Notes: generated by a model not told the origin, from the letters alone. DNA of 64,000 nt from Ferrimonas sp048263965 (GCF_048263965.1 NZ_JBLXDO010000010.1:62001-126000), one strand, 5' to 3'. Positions 24,755 through 34,445 are shown, counted from the first letter of the stretch. Translations and numbers: made by a program.

Positions 24755-26839
24755 ATGACACGGCTGCTACAGTCACTGACTAACAACAAAGGCTTTATGG
24801 GCATCCCGGTGATGCTGCTGGCGATCCTGGCGATGGTGATTCTGCCACTGCCCCCTTGGCTGCTGGACATCCTGTTCACCTTCAACATCATCCTGGCCAT
24901 TCTGGTGCTGCTGGTGTCGGTCTCCATCCGCCGCCCGCTGGAGTTCTCCGTCTTCCCGACCCTGCTGCTGCTGGCGACCCTGATGAGGCTGACCCTGAAC
25001 GTCGCCTCCACACGGGTGGTACTGATTGAGGGCCACCAGGGCGGCGACGCCGCCGGTAAGGTGATTCAGGCCTTCGGTGAGGTGGTGATTGGCGGCAACT
25101 ACGTCGTCGGTGCCGTGGTGTTCCTGATCCTGATGATCATCAACTTCGTGGTGATCACCAAGGGCGGCGAGCGTATCTCCGAGGTGTCCGCCCGCTTCAC
25201 CCTGGACGCCCTGCCTGGCAAACAGATGGCCATCGACGCGGATCTCAATGCCGGCACCCTGACTCAGGAGCAGGCCAGAACCCGACGCCAGGAGGTGGCC
25301 CGGGAAGCGGACTTCTACGGAGCCATGGACGGCGCCTCCAAGTTTGTCCGCGGTGATGCCATCGCCGGCATACTGATCCTGGCCATCAACATCATCGGCG
25401 GTATCTGCATCGGCATCTTCATGTACGATCTTGGCGCCGCCGACGCCTTCAAGACCTACGCACTGCTTACCATAGGTGACGGCCTGGTGGCCCAGATCCC
25501 GTCACTGCTGCTGGCCACCGCCGCCGCCATCATTGTCACCCGGGTGTCCGACGCGGAGGAGATGCCCAAACAGCTCTCCCGCCAGCTGCTGGCCAACCCC
25601 AAGGTGCTGGGCACCGCCGCCGGCGTCATGGCGATCCTGGGACTGGTCCCCGGCATGCCCGCCCTGGTGTTCCTCTCCTTTGCCACCGTCCTGGGGTTCG
25701 TCGCATTCCGTCAGTCTCAGCTGGCCCCGGAGGCGCCCCTGGAAGAGGTGCAGGAGAAGGCGGAAGAACTGGTCAGCGAACCCACCCAGCCCAGCTGGGA
25801 TGCCCTGCCCCACACCGACATCATCGAACTGGGGGTGGGTTACCGCCTGGTGCACCTGGTGGACCGCAGTCAGGGGGCGGAGCTGATCAAACGGCTCACC
25901 GGCATCCGTCGCACCCTCTCCGAACAGGCAGGCTTCCTGCTGCCGGAGGTGCGGGTCAGGGACAACCTCTCCCTGCCCCCCAATGGCTACCAGATCTCCA
26001 TCCTCGGCACCCCGCTGGCTAAGGCAGAACTGCAGCCGGAGCGGCTGCTGGCTATTCAGAGTGGTCAGGTGTATGGCAACATCGAGGGGATCATCACCAA
26101 GGACCCGGCCTACCAGATGGACGCCATCTGGATCGACAGCAATGACAAGGCCAAAGCCTTGAACCTGGGCTACTCGGTGGTGGACCACGCCACCATCATC
26201 GCGACCCACGTCAGTAAGCTGCTGCGGGAAGCCCTGCCGGAGATGCTGCAACACGATGACATCAACGCCATCGGCGAGCGGCTGGCCATGGTGGCGCCCA
26301 AGCTGTCGGAATCGCTTTCCACCGCCCTGACTCCGGTGCAGCAGCTGAAAACCTTCAGGTTGCTGCTCAGGGAGCAGGTCTCCCTCAAGGACATTCGCAC
26401 CGTGGCCACCACCCTGCTGGAGTCCAGTGACGCCACCAAGGACCCTGTGCTGCTGGCCGCCGATGTGCGCTGTGCCCTGAAACACAATCTGGTGCATCAG
26501 ATTGCCGGCGAGAGCGGCAAGCTCAGCGTCATCACCCTGGCGCCGGAGCTGGAGCAGCAATTGCTGACCTCGCTCAACCAGGCCCAGCAGGGCGGTCAGG
26601 TGGCGCTGGACTCCTTCCCGGTCGATCCCCAGTTGTTGGCGCGGCTGCAGCAGGCAATGCCCGAGCACCTGGCTGCCGCCCGCCAACAGGGTCACCCCGC
26701 CATGCTGCTGGTGGCCCCTCAGCTCAGGCCGCTGCTGGGCCGTTATGCCCTGGCCTTCGCCCGGGGCCTGAATGTGCTCTCCTACAACGAGGTACCGGAA
26801 ACCCGGGAGCTGCAGATCGCCGCCCAGCTCACCGCATAA
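24755..26839 (+). CDS. flhA: Lateral flagellar export gate protein FlhA
   Basis: FlhA (694 residues) forms the nonameric export gate that docks chaperone-substrate complexes. About eight membrane helices lie in residues 15-320, with family motifs RRPLEFSVFPTLLLLATLMRLTLN-type, VVITKGGERISEVSARFTLD, and LPGKQMAIDADLNAG. A cytoplasmic substrate-binding domain follows (DIIELGVGYRLVHLVD, GIRRTLSEQAGFLLPEVRVRDN). It is the last gene of the operon; a terminator follows 38 bp after the stop. Confidence 0.97.
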   Translation: MTRLLQSLTNNKGFMGIPVMLLAILAMVILPLPPWLLDILFTFNIILAILVLLVSVSIRRPLEFSVFPTLLLLATLMRLTLNVASTRVVLIEGHQGGDAAGKVIQAFGEVVIGGNYVVGAVVFLILMIINFVVITKGGERISEVSARFTLDALPGKQMAIDADLNAGTLTQEQARTRRQEVAREADFYGAMDGASKFVRGDAIAGILILAINIIGGICIGIFMYDLGAADAFKTYALLTIGDGLVAQIPSLLLATAAAIIVTRVSDAEEMPKQLSRQLLANPKVLGTAAGVMAILGLVPGMPALVFLSFATVLGFVAFRQSQLAPEAPLEEVQEKAEELVSEPTQPSWDALPHTDIIELGVGYRLVHLVDRSQGAELIKRLTGIRRTLSEQAGFLLPEVRVRDNLSLPPNGYQISILGTPLAKAELQPERLLAIQSGQVYGNIEGIITKDPAYQMDAIWIDSNDKAKALNLGYSVVDHATIIATHVSKLLREALPEMLQHDDINAIGERLAMVAPKLSESLSTALTPVQQLKTFRLLLREQVSLKDIRTVATTLLESSDATKDPVLLAADVRCALKHNLVHQIAGESGKLSVITLAPELEQQLLTSLNQAQQGGQVALDSFPVDPQLLARLQQAMPEHLAAARQQGHPAMLLVAPQLRPLLGRYALAFARGLNVLSYNEVPETRELQIAAQLTA

Positions 26840-26876
26840 ATCCATCCTGTTCTCCCTGCCACGGAACGGCTTTCCC

Positions 26877-26911
26877 GGCCCCGCAGAATCTCAGACTACG
26901 GGGCCTCTTTT
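26877..26911 (+). terminator. Terminator after flhA
   Basis: GGCCCCG pairs with CGGGGCC across a 15-base loop and is followed by TCTTTT. It ends the fliM-flhA operon. Confidence 0.7.
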
Positions 26912-26936
26912 CAGCCAGCCATCCAGCGCGTACAAT
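26908..26936 (+). promoter_or_regulatory. Candidate sigma-70 promoter of the Nudix gene
   Basis: TTTTCA and TACAAT are separated by exactly 17 bp, 28 bp before the Nudix start codon. The -35 half overlaps the T-run of the flhA terminator. It is a fair but not perfect consensus match. Confidence 0.4.
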
Positions 26937-26963
26937 GGCGCGCTTTGATTGCCGGAGACCCAG

Positions 26964-27497
26964 ATGCAGCCCCTGAACAGCACCACCCACCCAGACGCCA
27001 TCCCCCAGGGCAGCGAAACCCTGCGCAAGGCGGTGCGAGCGGCCATCCTCGACGGCGATCAGATCCTGCTGCTCTATACCGAGCGTTATGAGGATTACAG
27101 CCTCCCGGGTGGCGGCGTCGATAAGGGGGAAAGCCTGGAGCAGGCGCTGCTGCGTGAAGTGGCCGAAGAGACCGGGGCCGCCAATCTGACCATTATCGAA
27201 GAGCTGGGTCTGTTCGAGGAGCTGCGCCCCTGGTACAAGGATGACGCCGACAACCAGAGAATGCTCTCCTACTGCTACCTGTGCAGCGCCGATCGTCAGT
27301 TGGGCGAGACCCAGCTGGAGCACTACGAGCAGCAGAACGGCATGCGTCCGCTGTGGGTCAACATCCACGACGCCATCGCCCACAACCATAAGACCATGGC
27401 CGCCAGCCCCAAGGCGGGCATGTCCATCCAGCGGGAAACCTGGCTGCTGGAGTACCTGGCGGCGCGCCTGGATGACCGCCAGGAGCGGGTGGCTTAA
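26964..27497 (+). CDS. Nudix hydrolase
   Basis: A 177-residue Nudix protein with the complete Nudix box GGVDKGESLEQALLREVAEETG (residues about 50-72). Such enzymes hydrolyse nucleoside diphosphate-linked substrates using a divalent metal bound by the box glutamates. The substrate cannot be read from the sequence. I chose the ATG at 26964 with GGAG upstream; a TTG 15 bp earlier lies on the ribosome site. It stands alone between terminators and is unrelated to the flagellar operon before it. Confidence 0.88.
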   Translation: MQPLNSTTHPDAIPQGSETLRKAVRAAILDGDQILLLYTERYEDYSLPGGGVDKGESLEQALLREVAEETGAANLTIIEELGLFEELRPWYKDDADNQRMLSYCYLCSADRQLGETQLEHYEQQNGMRPLWVNIHDAIAHNHKTMAASPKAGMSIQRETWLLEYLAARLDDRQERVA

Positions 27498-27504
27498 CAC
27501 CCAG

Positions 27505-27532
27505 AAAAAAGGCGCCGGTGGCGCCTTTTTTA
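27505..27532. terminator. Bidirectional terminator between Nudix gene and CoA-transferase gene
   Basis: A GGCGCC-GGT-GGCGCC hairpin has six A on its left and six T on its right. It can end both convergent transcripts. Confidence 0.9.
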
Positions 27533-27557
27533 ACGACTCCATTTAGGCCGATTCGGC

Positions 27558-28730
27558 TTATCCGGCGACTGCCCCACTGGCTTTCAAGTCGGCAATCTCC
27601 GCCTCCCCATAGCCCAGCTCTTTGAGCACCGTTTCGCTGTGCTGCCCCAGAGCCGCCCCGGGCCGCATTGGCCCCTGTCGATTCAGGGGGCAGGCCAGCT
27701 GAGTTATAGACTGGCCCTGATGGGTCAGCTGACGCACCATGCCCCGCGCCACGAACTGTGGGTGGGCCATCGCCTCATCCAGGTTCAGCACCGGCTCGAC
27801 GCAGCAATCCAGCGCGGCAAACCTCTGGCGCCAGACATCCAAGGACTGCTCGGCGATCACTGCGGCGATCTCCCCCTTGAGCTCAGACTGCTGCCCCGGG
27901 GGCGCCAGGGCATGCGCCGCCCAGTTGGGCCGGTCGATGGCCTGGAAAAACGCCAGGGCAAACTGAGGCTCCAGGGCCCCTACCGCCAGGTAACGGCCAT
28001 CGGCAGTGGCATAGTAGTCATAGAGGCTGCCGCCGTTGAGCACCTCGGTGCCCGGCTGGGGCGCCGGGGCTCCACAACCCACCGCCGCCGAAGCCATGGC
28101 GTTCAGCGCCAGAGCCCCCTCGGCCATGGCGACATCCAGATGCCGGCCCAGACCACTGCTTTGGCGTTCAAACAGCGCCGCCAGAATGGCGATCACCGCC
28201 TGCTGGGAACCCCCGGCCAGATCCGCCACCTGGGTGCCGCTGAGCACAGGCTCAGTGCGGCCGCTGTAGCTGGCCAACCCGGACAGTGCCAGGTAGTTGA
28301 TGTCGTGCCCCGCCCTGTGGGCCAGGGGACCGCTCTGGCCATAGCCGGTCAGGGAGCAGTAGATAAGCCTCGGGTTACACTCCCTCAGGCTGGGGTAATC
28401 CAGCCCCAGCCGAGCCATCACTCCGGGGCGAAACTGCTCCAGCAGGATGTCGTGCTCCGCCACCAGGCGGCGAACCACCTCTATCGCCTGTGGCGCCTTG
28501 AGATCCAACGCCAGGCTGCGCTTGTTGCGGTTGATGGTCAGGTGCGCCGCCGACTCCCCGCCCACCCTGGGGCTCAGCTGCCTGAGCAGATCCGGCCTGG
28601 AGGGAGACTCGATGCGAGTCACCTGAGCCCCCATGTCCGCCAGCAGCTGACTGGCGAAGGGCCCCGGCAACAGGGTGGAAAAATCCAGCACCTTGAGGCC
28701 GGTCAGGGGGCCACTGGCTTCGGGGCTCAT
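27558..28730 (-). CDS. CaiB/BaiF-type (class III) CoA transferase or alpha-methylacyl-CoA racemase
   Basis: A 390-residue protein of the family III CoA transferases. The N-terminus has GLKVLDFSTLLPGPFASQLLADMGAQVTRIE-type motif, then NRNKRSLALDLKAPQA, and the middle has LIYCSLTGYGQSGPLAHRAGHDINYLALSG, where Asp of GHD is the catalytic acid of the family. Members either transfer CoA between acids or epimerise 2-methylacyl-CoA. Given the neighbours (acyl-CoA dehydrogenase, hydratase/dehydrogenase, thiolase), a racemase for branched fatty acyl-CoA is the more likely role, but this is inference. It overlaps the dehydrogenase gene by 4 bp and is the last in the operon. Confidence 0.85.
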   Translation of the reverse strand: MSPEASGPLTGLKVLDFSTLLPGPFASQLLADMGAQVTRIESPSRPDLLRQLSPRVGGESAAHLTINRNKRSLALDLKAPQAIEVVRRLVAEHDILLEQFRPGVMARLGLDYPSLRECNPRLIYCSLTGYGQSGPLAHRAGHDINYLALSGLASYSGRTEPVLSGTQVADLAGGSQQAVIAILAALFERQSSGLGRHLDVAMAEGALALNAMASAAVGCGAPAPQPGTEVLNGGSLYDYYATADGRYLAVGALEPQFALAFFQAIDRPNWAAHALAPPGQQSELKGEIAAVIAEQSLDVWRQRFAALDCCVEPVLNLDEAMAHPQFVARGMVRQLTHQGQSITQLACPLNRQGPMRPGAALGQHSETVLKELGYGEAEIADLKASGAVAG

Positions 28731-29875
28731 TGCTGCTCCAGCATCTTGCGGGCGATGATCAGCTTCATCACCTCACTGGTGCCGGCGTAGATGCGCTGCA
28801 CCCTGGCATCAGCCCAGGCCCGGGCCACCGGGTACTCCCACATGTAGCCATAGCCGCCGTGCAGCTGGAGACACTCATCCAGCACCTCACCCTGAAGCTC
28901 AGTGGTGAGCAGCTTCACCTCGGCAGCCATGGCCGCATCCAGTTTGCCCTCCAGGTGCAGTTCGATGCAGCGGTCGGTGAACACCCGGGCCGCATCCACC
29001 TTGGTGCGGCACTCCGCCAACTTGAACTGGGTGTTCTGCAAGGCGGCGATGGGCTTGCCGAAGGCACGGCGCTCCGCCACATAGGCCAGGGTCTGCTCCA
29101 GAATGGACTCCGCATTGGCCACCGCGTTGCTGGCCACCGACAACCGCTCCTGGGGCAGCTCCCGCATCAGGTAGGCGAAACCGGCCCCCTCCTCCCCCAG
29201 CAGGGCATCGGCGGGCAGGCGCACATTGTCGAAGAACAGCTCAGAGGTGTCCTGGGCCTTCATACCGATCTTCTCCAGGTTGGTGCCGCGGCTGAATCCG
29301 GCCATCCCCTCCTCCACCAGGAACAGGCTGAAGCCACGGGAGCCCGCCTCCGGGTCGGTGCGGGCCACCACGATCACCAGGTTGGCGTGCTGGCCATTGG
29401 TGATGAAGGTCTTGGCGCCGCTGAGCAGCCAACCGTCTCCGTCCCGCTGTGCCTTGGTCTTGATCCCCTGCAGATCCGAGCCGGTGCCGGGTTCGGTCAT
29501 GGCGATGGCGGTCACCAGCTCTCCGCCGATGCAGCCCGGCAACAGCCGCTGCTTCTGGGCCTCGCTGCCGTAATGGAGGATGTAGGGCACGGCGATGTCC
29601 GAATGCAGCCCCCAGCCCAGGCCGGACGCCCCAACCCGGGCGATCTCCTCGTTGATGATGACGTTGTAGCGAAAGTCCACCTCCACCCCACCATAGGCCT
29701 CCGGCAGAGTCGGGCAGAGGAAGCCCTGTTCCCCCGCTTTTAGCCACAGGCCCCGGTCGACGCAGCCCTCCTTCTCCCACTGGGCGTGGAAGGGCACCAC
29801 CTCCGCCTCCAGGAAACGGCGGACGCTGTCGCGAAACAGTTGATGATCGCTGTCAAACAGAGTTCTTGGAAACAT
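28727..29875 (-). CDS. Acyl-CoA dehydrogenase, long-chain type
   Basis: A 382-residue FAD flavoenzyme that oxidises acyl-CoA to trans-2-enoyl-CoA. Motifs: AMTEPGTGSDLQGIKTKA (FAD and substrate site), GAKTFITNGQHA, and the C-terminal RVQRIYAGTSEVMK. In medium-chain enzymes the catalytic Glu sits in the YEGT position; here that is YAGT. Instead the sequence has MRELPQERL in the middle, where long-chain acyl-CoA dehydrogenases carry their catalytic Glu. So I call it long-chain type. It starts 27 bp after the bifunctional gene and overlaps the CoA transferase gene (ATGA). Confidence 0.9.
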   Translation of the reverse strand: MFPRTLFDSDHQLFRDSVRRFLEAEVVPFHAQWEKEGCVDRGLWLKAGEQGFLCPTLPEAYGGVEVDFRYNVIINEEIARVGASGLGWGLHSDIAVPYILHYGSEAQKQRLLPGCIGGELVTAIAMTEPGTGSDLQGIKTKAQRDGDGWLLSGAKTFITNGQHANLVIVVARTDPEAGSRGFSLFLVEEGMAGFSRGTNLEKIGMKAQDTSELFFDNVRLPADALLGEEGAGFAYLMRELPQERLSVASNAVANAESILEQTLAYVAERRAFGKPIAALQNTQFKLAECRTKVDAARVFTDRCIELHLEGKLDAAMAAEVKLLTTELQGEVLDECLQLHGGYGYMWEYPVARAWADARVQRIYAGTSEVMKLIIARKMLEQQ

Positions 29876-29902
29876 GATTTCCTCCTTGAGAATCGATTGG
29901 AA

Positions 29903-32035
29903 TCAATAGCCCTGGCCTTTAGCAGCCCGCGCTCTGAGGCCGTCGGGCACCCGGAAACGCTCGCCGTAGTTCTCGGCCAGTTGGTCCGCCCGGGCCACAA
30001 AGGCCTTGGGGCCCAGGTGGTCGATAAACTGAATGGCGCCGCCGCTCCAGGCGGGGAAGCCGATGCCGAAGATGGAGCCCACGTCCGCATCCCGGCGATG
30101 GTTGAGCACCCCCTCCTCCATGCAGCGCACCGTCTCCACCGCCATGATGAACAGCAGCCGCTCCTTGAGCTCCTGCACGTCCGGCTGAACCTCGGCCTGA
30201 GGGAAGTACCCGGCCAGGCCGTTCCACAGCCGCTTCTTCTCCCCTTTGGGGTAGTCGTAGAAGCCTCGACCGGCGGCCTTGCCAGCACGCTCCAGCTCCA
30301 GCATGCGATCAATCACCGGGTCCGCCTCCTTGGGCGATGCGGCGCTCCCCTCCTCAGCCAGGTCCGCCACCGTCTGGTTGCGAATTTTCTCCATCAACGT
30401 CAGGCTGACCTCGTCGGAGACCGCCAGGGGCCCCACGGGGAACCCCGCCAGCCAGGCTGCATTCTCGATGGCGGCGGGGGCCACCCCCTCCGCCAGCATG
30501 GCAATCCCCTCGTTGGTGAAGGTGCCGAACACCCGGGAGGTGAAGAAACCGCGGCTGTCGTTGACCACGATCGGGGTCTTGCCCAGTTGCAGCACGAAGT
30601 CATAGGCCCGGGCCAGGGACTCGGGCGAGGTCTGTTGGCCACAGATGATCTCCACCAGGGGCATCTTGTCCACCGGTGAGAAGAAGTGCAGACCAATGAA
30701 GTTCTGCGGTTGCCTGGAGGCCTGGGCCAGGCCGGTAATGGGCAGGGTGGAGGTGTTGGACGCCATCATGGCAGTGTCTGCCAGCACCGCTTCCGCCTCC
30801 CGGGTCACCTTAGCCTTGAGGTCGCGGTTCTCGAACACCGCCTCTATCACCAGCTCGCACCCGGCCAGTTCCGCCACCGATTCCGTCGGCACTATGCGCT
30901 CAAGCAGTTGTTGGGCCTGAGCCTCACTGCTGCGTCCCCGCTGGACCCGCTTCGCCATCAGGGCTTCGCTGTAGGCCTTGCCCTTATGTGCCTGAGCCAG
31001 GCTGACATCCTTGAGCACCACCTCGATGCCCCTGGACGCGGCAGCGTAGGCGATGCCAGCGCCCATCATTCCGGCACCCAGCACCCCAACCCGGGTCACT
31101 TTAGACGGGGAGACATCCTCAGGGCGCCCGGCGCCAGCTTTGATGGCGTTAAGTTCAAACCAGAAGGTGTTGATCAGGTTCTTCACCTGTTGGCTGCACA
31201 CCAGCTCAACGAAGTAGCGGGACTCGATGCGACAGGCGGTGTCAAAGTCCACCTGGGCCCCCTCCACCATGGCGCAGAGAATCGCCTCCGGTGCCGGCAG
31301 TACCCCCTTGGTCTTCTTACGCAGCATGGCCGGAGCCACCGCCAGCATTTGCGCCACCTTGGGAGAGCTGGGGCTGCCACCGGGCAGGCGATAGCCCTTC
31401 TCATCCCAGGGCTGAGCCACCTGGGGATGGGCCTGGATATACTCCCTGGCCGCCTGCAACATGCCCTGCTCCGAGTCTGCCAATTGGTGTACCAGGCCGG
31501 CTTCCAACGCCTCGGCCGGGGAGAACTGCCGCCCCTCGGTCAACAGGGGCAACGCCTGCTGCAATCCGAACATGCGCACGGTGCGGGCCACGCCGCCTCC
31601 CCCGGGGAGCAGCCCCAGGGTGACCTCGGGCAGCCCGATTCTCACCCCCTTACTGTTCAGGGCGATACGATGATGACAGGCCAGGGCCAGTTCCCAGCCA
31701 CCGCCGAGGGCGGCGCCGCCGATGCAGGCCACCACAGGTTTGCCACCGGTCTCCAGGGCCCGCAGACTGGCCTTGATTGACTCCACCATGTCATAAAATG
31801 GCCCTGCGCTCTCCCGGGTCACTTGGGCAATCTGACCCAGATCGCCTCCGGCAAAAAAGGTGCTCTTGGCAGAGCGCAAGATAATGCCTTTGTAGTCCAT
31901 CTCCTGGATGGCTGACACGGTCTCAGCCAGGTCCTCGGCAAAGGCCCGGTCCATCAGGTTGGCGGAGGCGCCGGACCTGTCCAGCACCAGATGGAGGATG
32001 CCATCGCTCTCCAGTTCGATACGTATGCTGCTCAT
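29903..32035 (-). CDS. Bifunctional enoyl-CoA hydratase / 3-hydroxyacyl-CoA dehydrogenase (FadB/FadJ-like)
   Basis: A 710-residue two-domain beta-oxidation enzyme. Residues 1-190 are crotonase type (oxyanion-hole GGAALGGGWELALACHHR; active-site Glu in IGLPEVTLGLLPGGGG). From about residue 310 there is a Rossmann fold (VGVLGAGMMGAGIAYAAASRG) with the dehydrogenase motifs NTSTLPITGLA and FIGLHFFSPVDKMPLVEII. The start is the ATG at 32035 (MSSIRIELESDG) with a GAGGGAG ribosome site. It follows the thiolase after 11 bp, as in fadIJ-type operons. I leave the symbol empty because FadB and FadJ paralogs cannot be separated by eye. Confidence 0.92.
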   Translation of the reverse strand: MSSIRIELESDGILHLVLDRSGASANLMDRAFAEDLAETVSAIQEMDYKGIILRSAKSTFFAGGDLGQIAQVTRESAGPFYDMVESIKASLRALETGGKPVVACIGGAALGGGWELALACHHRIALNSKGVRIGLPEVTLGLLPGGGGVARTVRMFGLQQALPLLTEGRQFSPAEALEAGLVHQLADSEQGMLQAAREYIQAHPQVAQPWDEKGYRLPGGSPSSPKVAQMLAVAPAMLRKKTKGVLPAPEAILCAMVEGAQVDFDTACRIESRYFVELVCSQQVKNLINTFWFELNAIKAGAGRPEDVSPSKVTRVGVLGAGMMGAGIAYAAASRGIEVVLKDVSLAQAHKGKAYSEALMAKRVQRGRSSEAQAQQLLERIVPTESVAELAGCELVIEAVFENRDLKAKVTREAEAVLADTAMMASNTSTLPITGLAQASRQPQNFIGLHFFSPVDKMPLVEIICGQQTSPESLARAYDFVLQLGKTPIVVNDSRGFFTSRVFGTFTNEGIAMLAEGVAPAAIENAAWLAGFPVGPLAVSDEVSLTLMEKIRNQTVADLAEEGSAASPKEADPVIDRMLELERAGKAAGRGFYDYPKGEKKRLWNGLAGYFPQAEVQPDVQELKERLLFIMAVETVRCMEEGVLNHRRDADVGSIFGIGFPAWSGGAIQFIDHLGPKAFVARADQLAENYGERFRVPDGLRARAAKGQGY

Positions 32036-32046
32036 GTTCTGCTCCC

Positions 32047-33255
32047 TCAGACTCGCTCGATGATGGTGGCGATGCCCATGCCACCGCCCACGCACAGGGT
32101 CGCCATGCCCCGCTTCAGATCCCTGGCCTCCAACTCATCGAGCAGGGTCCCCAAAATCATGGCGCCGGTGGCCCCCAGGGGGTGGCCCATGGCGATGGCG
32201 CCGCCATTGACGTTCACCTTATCCAGGGGCACATCCATCTCCTTGATAAAGCGCAGCACCACCGAGGCAAAGGCTTCATTGACCTCATAGAGGTCAATGT
32301 CGTCTGCGCTCAGCCCGGCCAGGGCCAGCGCCTTGCGGGCCGCCGGAGCCGGCCCGGTGAGCATGATGGTGGCATCGGTGCCCACCACGGCGGTGGCAAT
32401 CACCCTGGCCCGGGGCGTCATATTGAACTGCTGACCGGCGGCTTCGCTGCCCACCAGCACCAGGGCGGCGCCATCGACGATGCCCGAGGCATTGCCCGGG
32501 GTGTGCAGGTGCTCGATGCGCTCCACCTGGGGATACTTGGCACGGGCCACCTCATCGAAGCCCATCTCCCCCAGCGCCTGGAAGGAGGGCTTGAGCCCCC
32601 CCAGGTTCTCCAGGGTGCAGTCCGGCCGCACCAGCTCGTCGTGATCCAGCAGGGTCAATCCGTTTTGGTCGGTCACCGGCAGCACGCTGTTGGCAAAGGC
32701 GCCCCGCGACCAGGCGGCCGCCGCATTGTGGTGAGAACGCTGGGCAAAGCTGTCCAGCTGCTGCCTGGAATAGCCATCCAGAGTCGCAATCAGATCTGCA
32801 CCGATGCCCTGGGGCATGAAGCCGGTGGCCAGGTTGGTGGCAGGGTCATTGGCCCAGGCACCGCCGTCGGAGCCCATGGGCACCCGGGACATGGACTCCA
32901 CCCCGCCGGCCACCACCAGTTGCTCCCAGCCGGAGCGCACCTTCATCGCCGCCATGTTGACCGCCTCCAACCCGGAGGCGCAGAATCGGTTGAGGGTCAC
33001 TCCGGCCACATCATCGTCCCAGCCCGCAGCCAGGGTGGCGGTCTTGGCGATGTCCGCCCCCTGATCCCCCACGGCAGACACGCAGCCGAGGACCACGTCG
33101 TCCACCGCGCTGGTGTCGAAGCCGTTACGCTGCTGCAGACTGGCAAGCAGTGAGGTAATCAGAGAGATGGGTTTGGCCTCGTGGAGGGCCCCGGTTGCCT
33201 TGCCCCGCCCCCTGGGGGTGCGGATGGCATCAAAGAGGTAGGCGTGCTGAGTCAT
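32047..33255 (-). CDS. Acetyl-CoA C-acyltransferase (thiolase)
   Basis: A 402-residue thiolase that cleaves 3-ketoacyl-CoA in the last step of beta-oxidation. The nucleophilic Cys is in RFCASGLEAVNMAAMKV (near residue 90). The C-terminal half has GGAIAMGHPLGATGA with the active His and LCVGGGMGIATI with the second Cys. I start at the ATG at 33255 (MTQHAYLFDAIRTPRG) with AGGA upstream, not at an upstream in-frame codon. It heads the four-gene fatty acid operon. Confidence 0.93.
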   Translation of the reverse strand: MTQHAYLFDAIRTPRGRGKATGALHEAKPISLITSLLASLQQRNGFDTSAVDDVVLGCVSAVGDQGADIAKTATLAAGWDDDVAGVTLNRFCASGLEAVNMAAMKVRSGWEQLVVAGGVESMSRVPMGSDGGAWANDPATNLATGFMPQGIGADLIATLDGYSRQQLDSFAQRSHHNAAAAWSRGAFANSVLPVTDQNGLTLLDHDELVRPDCTLENLGGLKPSFQALGEMGFDEVARAKYPQVERIEHLHTPGNASGIVDGAALVLVGSEAAGQQFNMTPRARVIATAVVGTDATIMLTGPAPAARKALALAGLSADDIDLYEVNEAFASVVLRFIKEMDVPLDKVNVNGGAIAMGHPLGATGAMILGTLLDELEARDLKRGMATLCVGGGMGIATIIERV

Positions 33256-33386
33256 CAATCGTCCTTGCTGAAGTGAGCCTGTTATCACTCTAGGCAAGGT
33301 GGCGGAATTTGATAATGACCTTTCTTGTCAAAGGCAGTGACCTTACTGCTCATCACCATGCTCCAATGGCGATGCCCGGACATAAA

Positions 33387-33414
33387 AACGCCCCCGAACT
33401 CAGGCTCAGGCGCT
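33387..33414 (-). terminator. Candidate terminator of the first TetR gene
   Basis: On the minus strand a stem AGCGCC/GGCGTT (one wobble) closes a 16-base loop and is followed by five T. The loop contains CTCAGG-type sequence almost identical to the stronger terminator at 47130, so the two are related copies. The rest of the region 33256-33537 holds no gene that I can see. Confidence 0.5.
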
Positions 33415-33537
33415 TGTAACCGACGCAATATTATCCAGTAAGGATAAGTTCAAAAGGGCATGAACAGCACATTGAAGTAGAATGACCGTGTAACGTTGCC
33501 TAAAGATATAGGCGGTGACTAAGGATTCTAGTTACCA

Positions 33538-34281
33538 TTACCAAAGTTCTGACACTGATTGCTCAACTTCAGAGCGCAATGCCAGCAAAATAAGTCTTTT
33601 ATCCGCCCTACCCTCATCTCCTTGCCAATCCAATTGATCCAGCGTATGGCAACACAGACTGATCAGGTCTTCAATCTTAAATGTGTCCTGAGGAATAAAC
33701 ACATGGTTGGATATCACCATCCCCCCACGACCGATTAAAGTCATCTGCCTCAGCACCTGAAATAGAAGCTCTTGATCCGCTTTGACCTTACCACTATCGA
33801 CCAAGTCCGAAAACTGCTTCTTAAATCTTATCGTGGACATATCAAAAATGCGCTTGAACTTTTCTCTGGTTTCCGGCCGGGCCTGATTGAATATCGCCTT
33901 ATTGGTACCTATAAGATCCAGTGACGCGCTGTCTGGGTAGAACTGTCTCAAGTAAAACTGGTAGCAGTGACAACAGACAATTTTTTCCTTTGTTGACAGA
34001 TCCATCCTGCCAAACTTATACATTGACTCGGCTAGAGTTTCTATGACCGAACTGAACAGATAAACCAGCAAATCATCTTTAGAGGCAAAGGTGCGATATA
34101 AAGTGCCAGCGGTTACCTCCACCTCTTTGGCAAGCTCATTCATCGAGAACTGCAAATAGCCCTGCTCTCTGATCAACCTCATGGCGGCTTTGGCAATTTT
34201 AACCTTTCTTATCTGAGCTTTATTAAACATTTTAACGTCCAGTGTTGCGTTCTCGTGCAGATAGGAGCGTTGCTCCATCAC
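33538..34281 (-). CDS. TetR-family transcription regulator, first of a paralogous pair
   Basis: The protein (247 residues from GTG 34281) has an N-terminal TetR helix-turn-helix (MRLIREQGYLQFSMNELAKE, then AGTLYRTFASKDDLLVYLF). It is closely related to the protein at 40462-41172; the two share the C-terminal stretch SLDLIGTN-AIFNQA-ETR. Both also keep a CxxC (here Cys103 and Cys106) and a further Cys in the last helix. TetR proteins usually repress by binding palindromes and let go when a ligand binds. A palindrome lies 165 bp upstream. An ATG at 34230 gives the same N-terminal length as the paralog and may be the true start; the GTG has GGAG eight bases before it. Confidence 0.85.
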   Translation of the reverse strand: MMEQRSYLHENATLDVKMFNKAQIRKVKIAKAAMRLIREQGYLQFSMNELAKEVEVTAGTLYRTFASKDDLLVYLFSSVIETLAESMYKFGRMDLSTKEKIVCCHCYQFYLRQFYPDSASLDLIGTNKAIFNQARPETREKFKRIFDMSTIRFKKQFSDLVDSGKVKADQELLFQVLRQMTLIGRGGMVISNHVFIPQDTFKIEDLISLCCHTLDQLDWQGDEGRADKRLILLALRSEVEQSVSELW

Positions 34282-34445
34282 TCGTATGGCTCCACTATAA
34301 CACTGAACTCAGCTGCGGCTAATTTGGCCCTGAATGGCAAAAACTCCATCCACCTCTTGATTCAAAATACAGAGCTCACACATATGCACCTGATTTTAAA
34401 TAATTAATCTTGTAATCAGATCAAGCACCTGTCGCTCCCCAAAAA

